From the NCBI GenBank assembly GCA_903875055.1, contig CAIQUX010000128.1, forward strand, positions 1 through 40,262: a stretch of DNA of 40,262 nucleotides. Reading direction: 5' to 3'. Each line of letters starts with the position of its first letter. Within the stretch, counting starts at the first letter, position 1. A program made the translations under genes and the position numbers. Shown here piece by piece: positions 24,656-32,007 of this stretch. Source of the stretch: an uncultured Bacteroidota bacterium. GTDB taxonomy: Bacteria; Bacteroidota; Bacteroidia; Chitinophagales; Chitinophagaceae. Below the pieces are notes generated by a model, which had not been told where the DNA came from, ran no database searches, and worked only from the letters and a program-made list of their open reading frames with translations.

Positions 24656-24697
24656 CAAAAGTAACACGAATCTTATGAATGAAACAAAACCATTCAT
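24656..24697 (-). promoter_or_regulatory. Promoter with inverted-repeat operator of the His-rich/TonB pair
   Basis: Read on the minus strand: TTTG (24685-24688), 21 bp, TACTTTTG (24656-24663, exact TAnnTTTG), followed eight bases later by the ATG. A perfect inverted repeat ATGAATG-N9-CATTCAT (24675-24697) covers the upstream TTTG box. This is where a repressor such as a Fur-family protein would block transcription. The regulator is not known. Confidence 0.55.
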
Positions 24698-24929
24698 TTA
24701 ATAATAGCTGATGATTTCGAGACCAATCCTTTTCAGTACGTTACCTCAGTGTTTAAGCACACTTGTATTTCATCGCAAATAAAAAGCCTACTGCTTAATT
24801 CGAGTTTATTGCACAGGTATACAGGTTGCTAAAAGATAAATGTCAAAAAGATCATGACACATAAGATTCAGTAATTCATCATTAATCTTTTTTACTCGCC
24901 TCCTGCTTCAAAATATATTACACTTCGTC

Positions 24930-25913
24930 CTATTTGATCGAAACTTTCCCTTGTTCGTAATTCAACAACTTCAAGGCAGGCACATCAAGCAATAAAGGTC
25001 CATCCATATCGACATAATCAAGCAGGGGTAGAAACTGCGCTATGGCATAAGAACCAATTTCAGTTTCATTCATACAACCCATCATCACTTTCTTGTTGAG
25101 GGCTTTTGCCTGGGCTATCATACGGAAGGCCGGTGTCAATCCGCCGCATTTGGTGAGTTTGATATTGATACCGTCAAACACGTCACAGCATTTGATCACA
25201 TCATGCTCCGTCACACAGCTTTCATCGGCAAATAAAGGCAGTACTGATTTTTCCTTCAGGATTTTCATGCCTTCCCAATTATCTTTTGCCAAAGGTTGTT
25301 CAACCAATTCAACCTTGTATTTCACCAATTCAGGAATAATAGCAAGCGCATCTTCCAAGGTCCAACTCGCATTCGCATCCACTCTAAACACCGCATCGGT
25401 ATGTTGTCTGAGCGTTTTGATGATATCAATATCTTGCCTGCTTGCCATTTTAATTTTATAGATGGGCCATGGTTTCTCGTTTACTTTTTCAATCATCTTA
25501 TCCAAGGTATCAATGCCTATGGTATAATCGGTCAACGGCACCTGCTCCCAGTTCAGTTCCTTGATCTCAAAGATCTTCTTACGGTTCATCTTCGCATACA
25601 TATCCCAATACGCCATGTCGAGCGCACAAACCAGAAAAGGCTGGTCAGGAAAGAGATGATGACAAAAATGCCAGAATCTGTCAGGTTCTGTATAGGTATA
25701 TCGTTGCAAAATCTCGATCTTGGAAACCAATTGCGCGATCATGCCTTCGACCGTCACGTCATAATAATGAATGGCCGGCGCTTCGCCAAAACCGGTGACG
25801 CCGTTAAACGTCAGCGCAACCAATAAAGCAGGTTGATGGGTCTTTAACCCATGCGCCGTGGTAAAAGGATGATGGAAAGACGTGGAAATAGATTTGTACT
25901 TGATATTGAGCAT
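24930..25913 (-). CDS. Dipeptide epimerase (enolase superfamily, MLE subgroup)
   Basis: A 327-residue member of the mandelate racemase/muconate lactonizing enzyme group, most like L-Ala-D/L-Glu epimerases that recycle murein peptides in the cytoplasm. The catalytic Lys pair is in YKIKMAS. Metal ligands lie in DANASW, VELVEQP and ADESC. The second base Lys is in GINIKLTKCGG. An N-terminal capping domain (residues 1-110) and a C-terminal MDGPLLL segment complete the fold. Substrate specificity cannot be read from sequence alone, and other N-acyl amino acid or dipeptide substrates are possible. The start at 25913 is an ATG. It faces feoB divergently across 130 bp and has no close partner gene. 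Confidence 0.85.
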   Translation of the reverse strand: MLNIKYKSISTSFHHPFTTAHGLKTHQPALLVALTFNGVTGFGEAPAIHYYDVTVEGMIAQLVSKIEILQRYTYTEPDRFWHFCHHLFPDQPFLVCALDMAYWDMYAKMNRKKIFEIKELNWEQVPLTDYTIGIDTLDKMIEKVNEKPWPIYKIKMASRQDIDIIKTLRQHTDAVFRVDANASWTLEDALAIIPELVKYKVELVEQPLAKDNWEGMKILKEKSVLPLFADESCVTEHDVIKCCDVFDGINIKLTKCGGLTPAFRMIAQAKALNKKVMMGCMNETEIGSYAIAQFLPLLDYVDMDGPLLLDVPALKLLNYEQGKVSIK

Positions 25914-26021
25914 GAAAGCAAAGAACGGAAAAGAATCCTAAATGGGATTATTCTCCCTGCATATAAAAAATTCCGATGAATGAAATTCCGTATTTCGCAA
26001 CAAGCGCTACCTTTCATCCAC

Positions 26022-26029
26022 TATATTTG
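26022..26029 (+). promoter_or_regulatory. -7 box of feoB
   Basis: TATATTTG matches TAnnTTTG exactly. It lies only 14 bases before the proposed TTG start, so the leader would be very short. No good TTTG box is seen upstream. Confidence 0.45.
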
Positions 26030-26043
26030 CAGCCATCATTCCA

Positions 26044-28095
26044 TTGAATAAAATAAAGAACATTGCCCTCGTAGGGAATCCCAATAGCGGAAAAAGTTCG
26101 CTGTTCAATTCGCTGACCGGACTGAAACAAAAGGTAGGCAATTTCCCGGGCGTCACCGTCGATAAGAAAACAGGGAAATGTGTCGTGTCTCCCGAACTTA
26201 CCGTCAATATCATCGATCTGCCGGGGACCTATAGCCTGTATCCGAAAAGTGATGATGAAGTGGTGACCTTTGATGTGCTCTTCGATGATGATGAAGCCGT
26301 GAAGATCGATATCGTGATCGTAGTGGTCGATGCATCCAATCTGAAACGCAACCTTTTATTTTGTTCCCAGATCATGGATCTGAAAAAACCGGTCATCGTT
26401 GCCCTCACCATGCTGGATATTGCCCGTCAAAAAGGAATCGTAATAGATGTCAACGGACTTTCCCGTGAATTAGGTTTTCCGGTGGTCGAAATCAACCCGC
26501 GAAATAATAAGGGCACCCAGGATCTGAAAAAACAACTGGCGCTGACTGCTTCCTACAAACAGGAATTCAGCGCCAACGATTTCATCGATAACTATTCGCT
26601 GGCCAAAGAGGTCATCGATATCGTCAAAAAATATCAGCATGTCACAAGCGATACATCGGCGGTACACTTCGCCTCGGCCTTCGATAACCTGACTATCATT
26701 TCAGAAGAAAGCAAAACAAAATTGCGCGAAGAACTGAAACAGATCGGTTTCAATAAGACGAAGATACAGGCAGAAGAAACCCTGTTGCGTTATGCCCGTA
26801 TCAAAAAAATAATGCAGACTTGCGTGGTCGAAAACGATCCGCTGAAAAAGGAATTGTTCAGCCGCAAAATTGATAGCTTCCTGCTCCACCCATTTTATGG
26901 CTATGCTTTTTTATTGATGGTATTGTTCCTGCTGTTTCAATCTATTTTCTGGCTCGCTAATTATCCCATGCAATGGATCGATTATGGGTTCAGTCAGTTG
27001 AATGCCTTGCTAAAAACAAGTTTGCCTGACAACTTCTTCACCGACCTTTTCATGAATGGTATCCTCGCCGGTATCAATGGTATCGTCATTTTCATCCCCC
27101 AGATCATGATCCTCTTCGGACTCATCACGGTGTTGGAAGATACCGGCTATATGTCACGTATCAGTTTCCTCACCGACCGGCTGATGCGAAGTGTAGGTCT
27201 CAACGGCAAATCAGTGATGCCCATGATCAGTGCCATGGCCTGCGCTGTACCCGCTATCATGGCAGCCCGTACCATCGAAAACAAAAAAGAAAAACTCATC
27301 ACCATACTCATCACGCCTCTCATGAGTTGCAGTGCGCGGCTACCTGTCTATACCGTACTCGTTTCGTTGGTGGTTCCCAACCATAGGTTACTGGGTATCT
27401 TCAATATGCAGGGATTGGTGATGATGGCTTTATATCTGGCCGGTTTCTTCATGGCCTTGCTCATGGCCAAAGTGCTGAATTTTTTCATCCTCCAAAAAGA
27501 ACGAAGCATTTTCCTGATGGAACTCCCCGTCTACCGTATGCCGCAATGGAAAAATATCGCGTTCACGATGTTTCAAAAAGCACGAGTTTTTGTGTTTGAT
27601 GCGGGTAAGATCATCTTTATCATTTCCATATTCCTGTGGGCCTTGTCGTCCTACGGGCCGGGATCAAAGGATGGGCGCTTCATCGAGAAAACAAAACTTG
27701 AAAACTCCTATGCCGGTATTGCAGGCAAGGCCATTGAACCTGCCATCAAGCCGCTCGGTTTCGATTGGAAAATTGGTATTGCACTCATCACTTCGTTTGC
27801 GGCCCGTGAAGTTTTTGTCGGCACCATGGCCACCTTATACAGCGTCGATGAGGATGACAGCAATACCTTGCATGAGAAGATGGAAAACGCGACCTTCTCG
27901 GATGGCACTAAAGTGTATACGTTGGCCACCGGTATTTCGCTGCTGTTGTTTTATGCCTTTGCCATGCAATGCATGAGCACACTCGCCATCGTAAAACGTG
28001 AAACGGGTTCATGGAAATATCCGTTGTTGCAGTTTAGTGTGATGGGCATACTGGCCTACCTGAGTTCGCTGATTGCCTATACCCTGCTGAAATGA
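26044..28095 (+). CDS. feoB: Ferrous iron transport protein B
   Basis: A 683-residue inner-membrane Fe(II) transporter with a cytosolic G domain. G1 is GNPNSGKSS (11-19) and G3 is DLPG (58-61). The G4 position reads TMLD (122-125) instead of the usual NxxD. A helical spacer follows to about 275. The membrane part has two Gate motifs: LTVLEDTGYMSR...PMISAMACAVPAIMAAR, and MSCSARLPVYTVLV. Its C-terminal helices end LSSLIAYTLLK. No ATG is available upstream of the conserved KNIALVGNPN, so the start is taken as TTG at 26044, just behind a TAnnTTTG box. No feoA or feoC is adjacent and no FeoA domain is fused. It stands divergent from the dipeptide epimerase gene and within 2 kb of the His-rich/TonB pair. 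Confidence 0.95.
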   Translation: MNKIKNIALVGNPNSGKSSLFNSLTGLKQKVGNFPGVTVDKKTGKCVVSPELTVNIIDLPGTYSLYPKSDDEVVTFDVLFDDDEAVKIDIVIVVVDASNLKRNLLFCSQIMDLKKPVIVALTMLDIARQKGIVIDVNGLSRELGFPVVEINPRNNKGTQDLKKQLALTASYKQEFSANDFIDNYSLAKEVIDIVKKYQHVTSDTSAVHFASAFDNLTIISEESKTKLREELKQIGFNKTKIQAEETLLRYARIKKIMQTCVVENDPLKKELFSRKIDSFLLHPFYGYAFLLMVLFLLFQSIFWLANYPMQWIDYGFSQLNALLKTSLPDNFFTDLFMNGILAGINGIVIFIPQIMILFGLITVLEDTGYMSRISFLTDRLMRSVGLNGKSVMPMISAMACAVPAIMAARTIENKKEKLITILITPLMSCSARLPVYTVLVSLVVPNHRLLGIFNMQGLVMMALYLAGFFMALLMAKVLNFFILQKERSIFLMELPVYRMPQWKNIAFTMFQKARVFVFDAGKIIFIISIFLWALSSYGPGSKDGRFIEKTKLENSYAGIAGKAIEPAIKPLGFDWKIGIALITSFAAREVFVGTMATLYSVDEDDSNTLHEKMENATFSDGTKVYTLATGISLLLFYAFAMQCMSTLAIVKRETGSWKYPLLQFSVMGILAYLSSLIAYTLLK

Positions 28096-28267
28096 TTTTT
28101 TTTGTGTGTCGGCGTCACTGCCATTGTGAAACGGATGGGCGATGGCACCGTTCGACTTCTGTACCTTAAGAAGAGACAAATACCGTTTGTTTCATACTTT
28201 GTACAATACCATTCAAGAGAACGAACCTTTGTATTATCAAATTCCGGAACCTGAGACGCGTAAGTTT

Positions 28268-28522
28268 TTAACGATACACATCCTTTCTATTATCAATATC
28301 AAAAATATAAACAGTGAGTTGCTTATCATGTATTTCATACACTACCCTGAAATTGCCAATACGTATCCGATAGATTGACGAGGATCCGACTATTTTCACA
28401 CAACCTGAAGGCCTTGGTTGCTCACTCAATGCCAGTATGCTTTTCTCGATACGTTCAATCTGCCTTAGCCCAAGTTTTTTCAATTGCTTCTGTGCAGATT
28501 CTTTAATGATAATCGTATACAT
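28268..28522 (-). CDS. RelE/ParE-family toxin
   Basis: An 84-residue small basic protein with the RelE/ParE fold pattern: IIIKESAQKQLKKLG at the start, RIEKSILALSEQPRPSG in the middle, then YRIRIGNFRVVYEIHDKQLTVYIFDIDNRKDVYR. That ending (R-I-G-x-x-R-V-V-Y and the final D-x-R-K-x-x-Y-R) is the signature of RelE-type mRNA interferases. ParE gyrase inhibitors share the fold and cannot be excluded. It starts 3 bases after the stop of the upstream antitoxin gene, so the two form an operon. Toxin activity has not been shown here. Confidence 0.88.
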   Translation of the reverse strand: MYTIIIKESAQKQLKKLGLRQIERIEKSILALSEQPRPSGCVKIVGSSSIYRIRIGNFRVVYEIHDKQLTVYIFDIDNRKDVYR

Positions 28523-28525
28523 AAA

Positions 28526-28720
28526 CTAAGAAGCTGATTCCGATTTTTTTCGTTTGCTTTTTTTCAATGAATTAAAAAATGACGTGGCTTCTTTTCCGGA
28601 TTCATCTTTCCGTTGAAATACCTTTTTAAGATCTTCAATATCTTGTTTTAGAGCTTGGTATTCTTCATTGGGAAGAATGATAAATTTTTTATTTTCAATT
28701 GTTATAACTGAATGTTTCAT
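28526..28720 (-). CDS. Antitoxin of the RelE/ParE pair
   Basis: A 64-residue protein. The N-terminal KHSVITIENKKFIILPNEEYQALKQDIEDL resembles the Phd/RelB-like DNA-binding start of antitoxins. The C-terminal half is charged and Lys/Ser-rich (SLKKSKRKKSESAS) and would wrap the toxin. It precedes the toxin gene by 3 bases. A perfect 15-bp palindrome overlaps its -7 box, consistent with autorepression. The pairing supports the call more than the weak sequence similarity does. Confidence 0.78.
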   Translation of the reverse strand: MKHSVITIENKKFIILPNEEYQALKQDIEDLKKVFQRKDESGKEATSFFNSLKKSKRKKSESAS

Positions 28721-28727
28721 CGTAAAG

Positions 28728-28747
28728 TTGAATATGATTCAAATATA
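28728..28747 (-). promoter_or_regulatory. Promoter and operator palindrome of the toxin-antitoxin operon
   Basis: TTGAAT-ATG-ATTCAA (28728-28742) is a perfect inverted repeat that touches a TATATTTG -7 box (28740-28747, minus strand). A half-site TTGAATATG recurs at 28761-28769. This layout suits repression by the antitoxin or the complex. Confidence 0.5.
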
Positions 28748-28981
28748 AACTAATTTTTAATTGAATATGTAAGGTTACATTTAACCAGAAAATCTGACAA
28801 ACTCTTTGTTCCTTATTATTATACATTTTGTCGATAGATTTCTCCCTTTCTTTTAATACACCGAAAAGTTCTTTATGTATATGTGATATTTTATTAACCA
28901 TTTCTGTCTGAATGTTTCGCTTATTTTTGGTCGTTATCTCATACGTGTAGTTTTTAATAACTAGCTCAATTAAGCTATATC
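28748..28981. other. AT-rich spacer without a supported gene
   Basis: A strongly AT-rich stretch between the toxin-antitoxin operon and the next minus-strand gene. The 68-codon frame at 28695-28901 overlaps the antitoxin start and promoter and looks like chance. Confidence 0.4.
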
Positions 28982-29962
28982 CTAATAGATATTCACAAAC
29001 CCGCTGTCAACTACGGCACTCCCGTCAAAAAGTTGGAAACTGTATATGCCTCTTGAGTTGAAATTGTTCTTATCCAAGACAAGCGACGGTTTGGATACTC
29101 TTGAAATACGCAGCACCTCGTTTTTAGAAGGATCATAGAATCGGATGCTATATCGTCGGTTCCAGGCATCTTCAAGTTTTATATTCACATGACCCGTGTA
29201 CGGATTGGTATATATTTTTGTCGAAGGAACAAAGGTAAACGGAGGAGGCGCCAACACCGGCTCGCCTATCGGATCGATCTTTGTCTTTTCCTTTTCCTTT
29301 TTTGCAATTTTTTTCTCAGCCTTTGGCTCGACTACAGGTTCAGCTTTTTCCTTTACTATCTTGTCAACTTTATTCTCAGCCTTTTCTATTTTTGACTCGG
29401 CTACTGATTTGAGCTTTGCTAATCTGGCTTCTTCCTTTAATGCTTTCAGCGCCCGTTCGCTTTCCGCTTTTCGTTCTGCAGCAGCCTGCACCGCTGCCGC
29501 TGCCGCCTTGGCAGCTTCTGCTGCCGCCAATGCCGCTGCTGCTTTTTCCTGTAGCGCTTTTGCAATGGTTGCTGAATCTAGTATGACTTTATATGTATTA
29601 CTGAACCATTCCAGATCGCCTCCGAATTCAATCGATAATCGATAATAGTTCTTACCGACATTCGGATGCAGGTCCTTATACGTTCCGTTTCCCTTTTTGG
29701 GTGCGTTGATCAGGCCTATGGTGGTGAAGTTTCGTACACTGTCAGCCGAACGTTGAATCGCAATCGATTTTACTCCGTCGTATTGACAATACCAGCTCAG
29801 TTTATTCTCTGCTTGTTCGGTTGAAACCATAATGGCCGGCAAAGCGACGGGCTCCGCAGGGTTTGTCTGGGCAGCTGCAACAGGCTGCACAGTAGAACCT
29901 GTCTGTGCCTTTGAGGCGATAGAAAAAAGCAACAGGAAAATGAACAGACGGGTAAACTTCAC
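28982..29962 (-). CDS. Exported protein with central Ala/Lys coiled coil, unknown function
   Basis: A 326-residue protein with a signal peptide (MKFTRLFIFLLLFSIASKA-Q). Residues ~45-125 look like a fibronectin-like domain (LSWYCQYDGVKSIAIQRSAD ... GKNYYRLSIEF). A long Ala/Glu/Lys helix (about 130-225, IAKALQEKAAAALAAAEAAK) probably forms a coiled coil. A Lys/Glu/Pro linker follows, then a C-terminal ~80-residue beta domain (IYTNPYTGHVNIKLEDAW ... SRGIYSFQLFDG) that resembles a type A T9SS sorting domain without the usual YPNP start. The start codon is GTG at 29962. It lies 77 bp behind the deaminase gene. No function is assigned. Confidence 0.8.
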   Translation of the reverse strand: MKFTRLFIFLLLFSIASKAQTGSTVQPVAAAQTNPAEPVALPAIMVSTEQAENKLSWYCQYDGVKSIAIQRSADSVRNFTTIGLINAPKKGNGTYKDLHPNVGKNYYRLSIEFGGDLEWFSNTYKVILDSATIAKALQEKAAAALAAAEAAKAAAAAVQAAAERKAESERALKALKEEARLAKLKSVAESKIEKAENKVDKIVKEKAEPVVEPKAEKKIAKKEKEKTKIDPIGEPVLAPPPFTFVPSTKIYTNPYTGHVNIKLEDAWNRRYSIRFYDPSKNEVLRISRVSKPSLVLDKNNFNSRGIYSFQLFDGSAVVDSGFVNIY

Positions 29963-30039
29963 GCGGTATTTTTTAATGCGAACGAAGGTATTACATTCTG
30001 CCGACCATGCATAGCCCGTAGCAGACTAATTTATTTACT

Positions 30040-30945
30040 TTAACGTTCTGCCTGCCAGGAACGGTTTCCCTGCAGACCTCCGGTATGAATAAGCAATACC
30101 GAGGAGCCTGCAGCTATGGTCTCTTTCTGTATCATCTGATAAATACCATATACCATTTTCCCGGTATAAACGAAATCAAGTTCTATGTTATGGTTCTGTT
30201 TGAATGATTCGATCATCTCAAGTAATTCAGTATTCTTTTTAGCAAAACCTCCGAAATGATAATCATGTATCAGCTTCCAGTTTTCGGCTGTCGTATATTC
30301 CCTGATTGTCTCTTCAAGGTACTCTGCATTTTTCAAGGCCGAAAAACCCAGCACTTCCTGATGCGGCAGAGACGAGTCGGCTATACCTGCCAGCGTGGCG
30401 CCGGTACCCACCGCACAGCATACATGTGTATACTTGTCCAGATCAATTCCCTTCAGAATTTCACGAGTCCCTTTCCGACCCTCTTCATTATTACCTCCTT
30501 CGGGAACTATATACGCTTCAGGGAATTTTTCCCGGATCGCAGATAAAAAACCTGATTCGTATTTATGCCTGTATTGATCTCTTGAAATAAAATGAAGCTC
30601 CATCCCCCAAGACCTGCAATCGTCCAATGTCGGATTGCTGATCTCTTCGCCCCGTAAAATACCGATCGTCTTGATGCCTGACAAATGACCTGCATACGCT
30701 AATGCATGCAGATGATTTGAATAAGCTCCTCCGAAAGATAAGATGCTTTTTGCATCCTGCTTTTTGGCGGCTTCGATATTGTATTTGAGTTTAAACCACT
30801 TATTACCTGATATCTGTGGATGAAGCAAATCCAGACGAAGCATGCCGATGCGGATATTTCTATCCTTCAAAACGTCATCCTGAATCGTGTCAACCGGCAG
30901 TTGTTCCGGAAAGACAATATCGTTCAAATGTTCAGATTGATTCAT
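30040..30945 (-). CDS. ACC deaminase / D-cysteine desulfhydrase-like PLP enzyme
   Basis: A 301-residue fold-type II PLP enzyme of the family that opens 1-aminocyclopropane-1-carboxylate or removes sulfide from D-cysteine. The PLP lysine lies in SGNKWFKLKYN. The cofactor-binding SFGGAYSNHLHALA, the VPEGGNNEEG loop, the AVGTGATLAG phosphate-binding loop and a C-terminal LLIHTGGLQG are all visible. Sequence alone does not separate the two activities, and most bacterial members outside plant-associated species act on D-cysteine or remain untested. The ATG at 30945 lies 7 bases behind the era stop codon, so it is probably cotranscribed with era. Confidence 0.9.
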   Translation of the reverse strand: MNQSEHLNDIVFPEQLPVDTIQDDVLKDRNIRIGMLRLDLLHPQISGNKWFKLKYNIEAAKKQDAKSILSFGGAYSNHLHALAYAGHLSGIKTIGILRGEEISNPTLDDCRSWGMELHFISRDQYRHKYESGFLSAIREKFPEAYIVPEGGNNEEGRKGTREILKGIDLDKYTHVCCAVGTGATLAGIADSSLPHQEVLGFSALKNAEYLEETIREYTTAENWKLIHDYHFGGFAKKNTELLEMIESFKQNHNIELDFVYTGKMVYGIYQMIQKETIAAGSSVLLIHTGGLQGNRSWQAER

Positions 30946-30952
30946 CGTGCAA

Positions 30953-31828
30953 TCAATAGCCGTATTCTTTCAGATACAGATCATTGTTACGCCAGTCTTT
31001 ACGAACCTTCACATGGAGTTCCAGAAACACTTTCCGGTCGATGAATTTCTCGATATCCTCCCTGGCGGTCTGACCTATCTTTTTGATCATGCTTCCACCT
31101 TGACCTATGAGTATTCCTTTTTGGGATTCACGGCTGACCACTATATCAGCTACTATCTTGGTGAGTGTATTCTTTTCTTCATACTGACGTACATAGACGG
31201 CTGCATGATATGGTAATTCTTCATCGAGTTCGAAAAACAATTTCTCCCTGACGATTTCTGATACGAAGAAACGCATCGGTTTATCGGTCAAAGTATCTTC
31301 ATCATAATAGGGTGGCATTTCTGGCAGCAGTTCGACGATGCTGCCGAGTAGTTCCTCCAGATTGGTTTTTTTCAAGGCCGATATCTCAATGATTTTCTTG
31401 ACCTGTTTAAATTCCTGAAATTCCTTATGGATACGCGCCACCTTATCGGCATTCCCTTTATCTATCTTGTTGATGACGATGATGGTGGCTTGTTTGGTCT
31501 TCAAACCCTGAAACATTTCGAGGTTAGAAAGCAGATCGTCCTTGGCATCGATTATATAGAGTACGATATCGGTACCTTGTTTGGCGAGGGCCACTTCACC
31601 CATCATTCGCTCATGTAACTTATAGGAACTTTCGAGTAAACCCGGTGTGTCGGAAAAGATGATTTGATACTTTTTTTCAGTCAGTATACCCAGAATCTTA
31701 TTTCTAGTTGTTTGTGCTTTTGGAGAAACGATGGCTAATTTTTCATTGAGCAACGCATTCAAGAGTGTTGATTTACCTGCGTTTGGCTTGCCGAAGATGC
31801 CTACAAAGCCGCTTTTAAATTCTGTCAT
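30953..31828 (-). CDS. era: GTPase Era
   Basis: A 291-residue GTPase that binds the 3' end of 16S rRNA and aids small-subunit assembly. The G domain shows GKPNAGKST (G1), SPKAQTTRNK (G2), SDTPG (G3), INKID (G4) and ISALKK (G5). The C-terminal KH domain contains KGILIGQGGSMIKKIGQ and ends with LHVKVRKDWRNND. I use the ATG at 31828; the open frame extends two codons to a GTG that lies in the promoter box. The TATCTTTG box at 31834-31841 is so close that the mRNA may be leaderless. The gene is divergent from tRNA-fMet and der and heads a unit with the PLP enzyme gene. Confidence 0.97.
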   Translation of the reverse strand: MTEFKSGFVGIFGKPNAGKSTLLNALLNEKLAIVSPKAQTTRNKILGILTEKKYQIIFSDTPGLLESSYKLHERMMGEVALAKQGTDIVLYIIDAKDDLLSNLEMFQGLKTKQATIIVINKIDKGNADKVARIHKEFQEFKQVKKIIEISALKKTNLEELLGSIVELLPEMPPYYDEDTLTDKPMRFFVSEIVREKLFFELDEELPYHAAVYVRQYEEKNTLTKIVADIVVSRESQKGILIGQGGSMIKKIGQTAREDIEKFIDRKVFLELHVKVRKDWRNNDLYLKEYGY

Positions 31829-31833
31829 TACCA

Positions 31834-31841
31834 CAAAGATA
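31834..31841 (-). promoter_or_regulatory. -7 box of era
   Basis: TATCTTTG on the minus strand is an exact TAnnTTTG match. It ends 6 bases from the ATG, so transcription would start at or next to the first codon. Confidence 0.5.
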
Positions 31842-31851
31842 ACAAGAAGAG

Positions 31852-31882
31852 TTGGTGTGGGAGCTTTTTTATACTACCTTCG
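31852..31882 (+). promoter_or_regulatory. Promoter of the initiator tRNA
   Basis: TTGG (31852-31855), 19 bp spacer, TACCTTCG (31875-31882), one mismatch from TAnnTTTG. The start would fall at about the first base of the tRNA. Confidence 0.4.
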
Positions 31883-31885
31883 CCC

Positions 31886-31957
<72 letters not shown>

Positions 31958-31965
31958 CAAAAAAT

Positions 31966-31994
31966 AAATGGCAAAGTTTATCTTTGCCATTTTT
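31966..31994 (+). terminator. Rho-independent terminator of tRNA-fMet, overlapping the der -7 box
   Basis: A perfect 11-bp stem (AAATGGCAAAG at 31966-31976 with CTTTGCCATTT at 31982-31992) encloses the loop TTTAT and is followed by TT. It starts 9 bases after the tRNA. Confidence 0.75.
31979..31986 (+). promoter_or_regulatory. Candidate -7 box of der within the terminator hairpin
   Basis: TATCTTTG is an exact TAnnTTTG match formed by the loop and the 3' arm of the terminator stem, 21 bases before the der ATG. An upstream TTTG box is not evident. Confidence 0.4.
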
Positions 31995-32007
31995 AATTTC
32001 ATCTATT

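Noticed and set aside
24698-24929. Possible small RNA between the His-rich gene and the epimerase gene
   Set aside because: No clear hairpin with a T-tract and no promoter box pair could be pointed to.
28142-28378. 78-codon plus-strand frame behind feoB
   Set aside because: It overlaps the toxin gene on the other strand. The toxin has a clear family signature and this frame has none.
28695-28901. 68-codon minus-strand frame upstream of the antitoxin
   Set aside because: It overlaps the antitoxin start and the operator/promoter, is very AT-rich and has no recognisable features.
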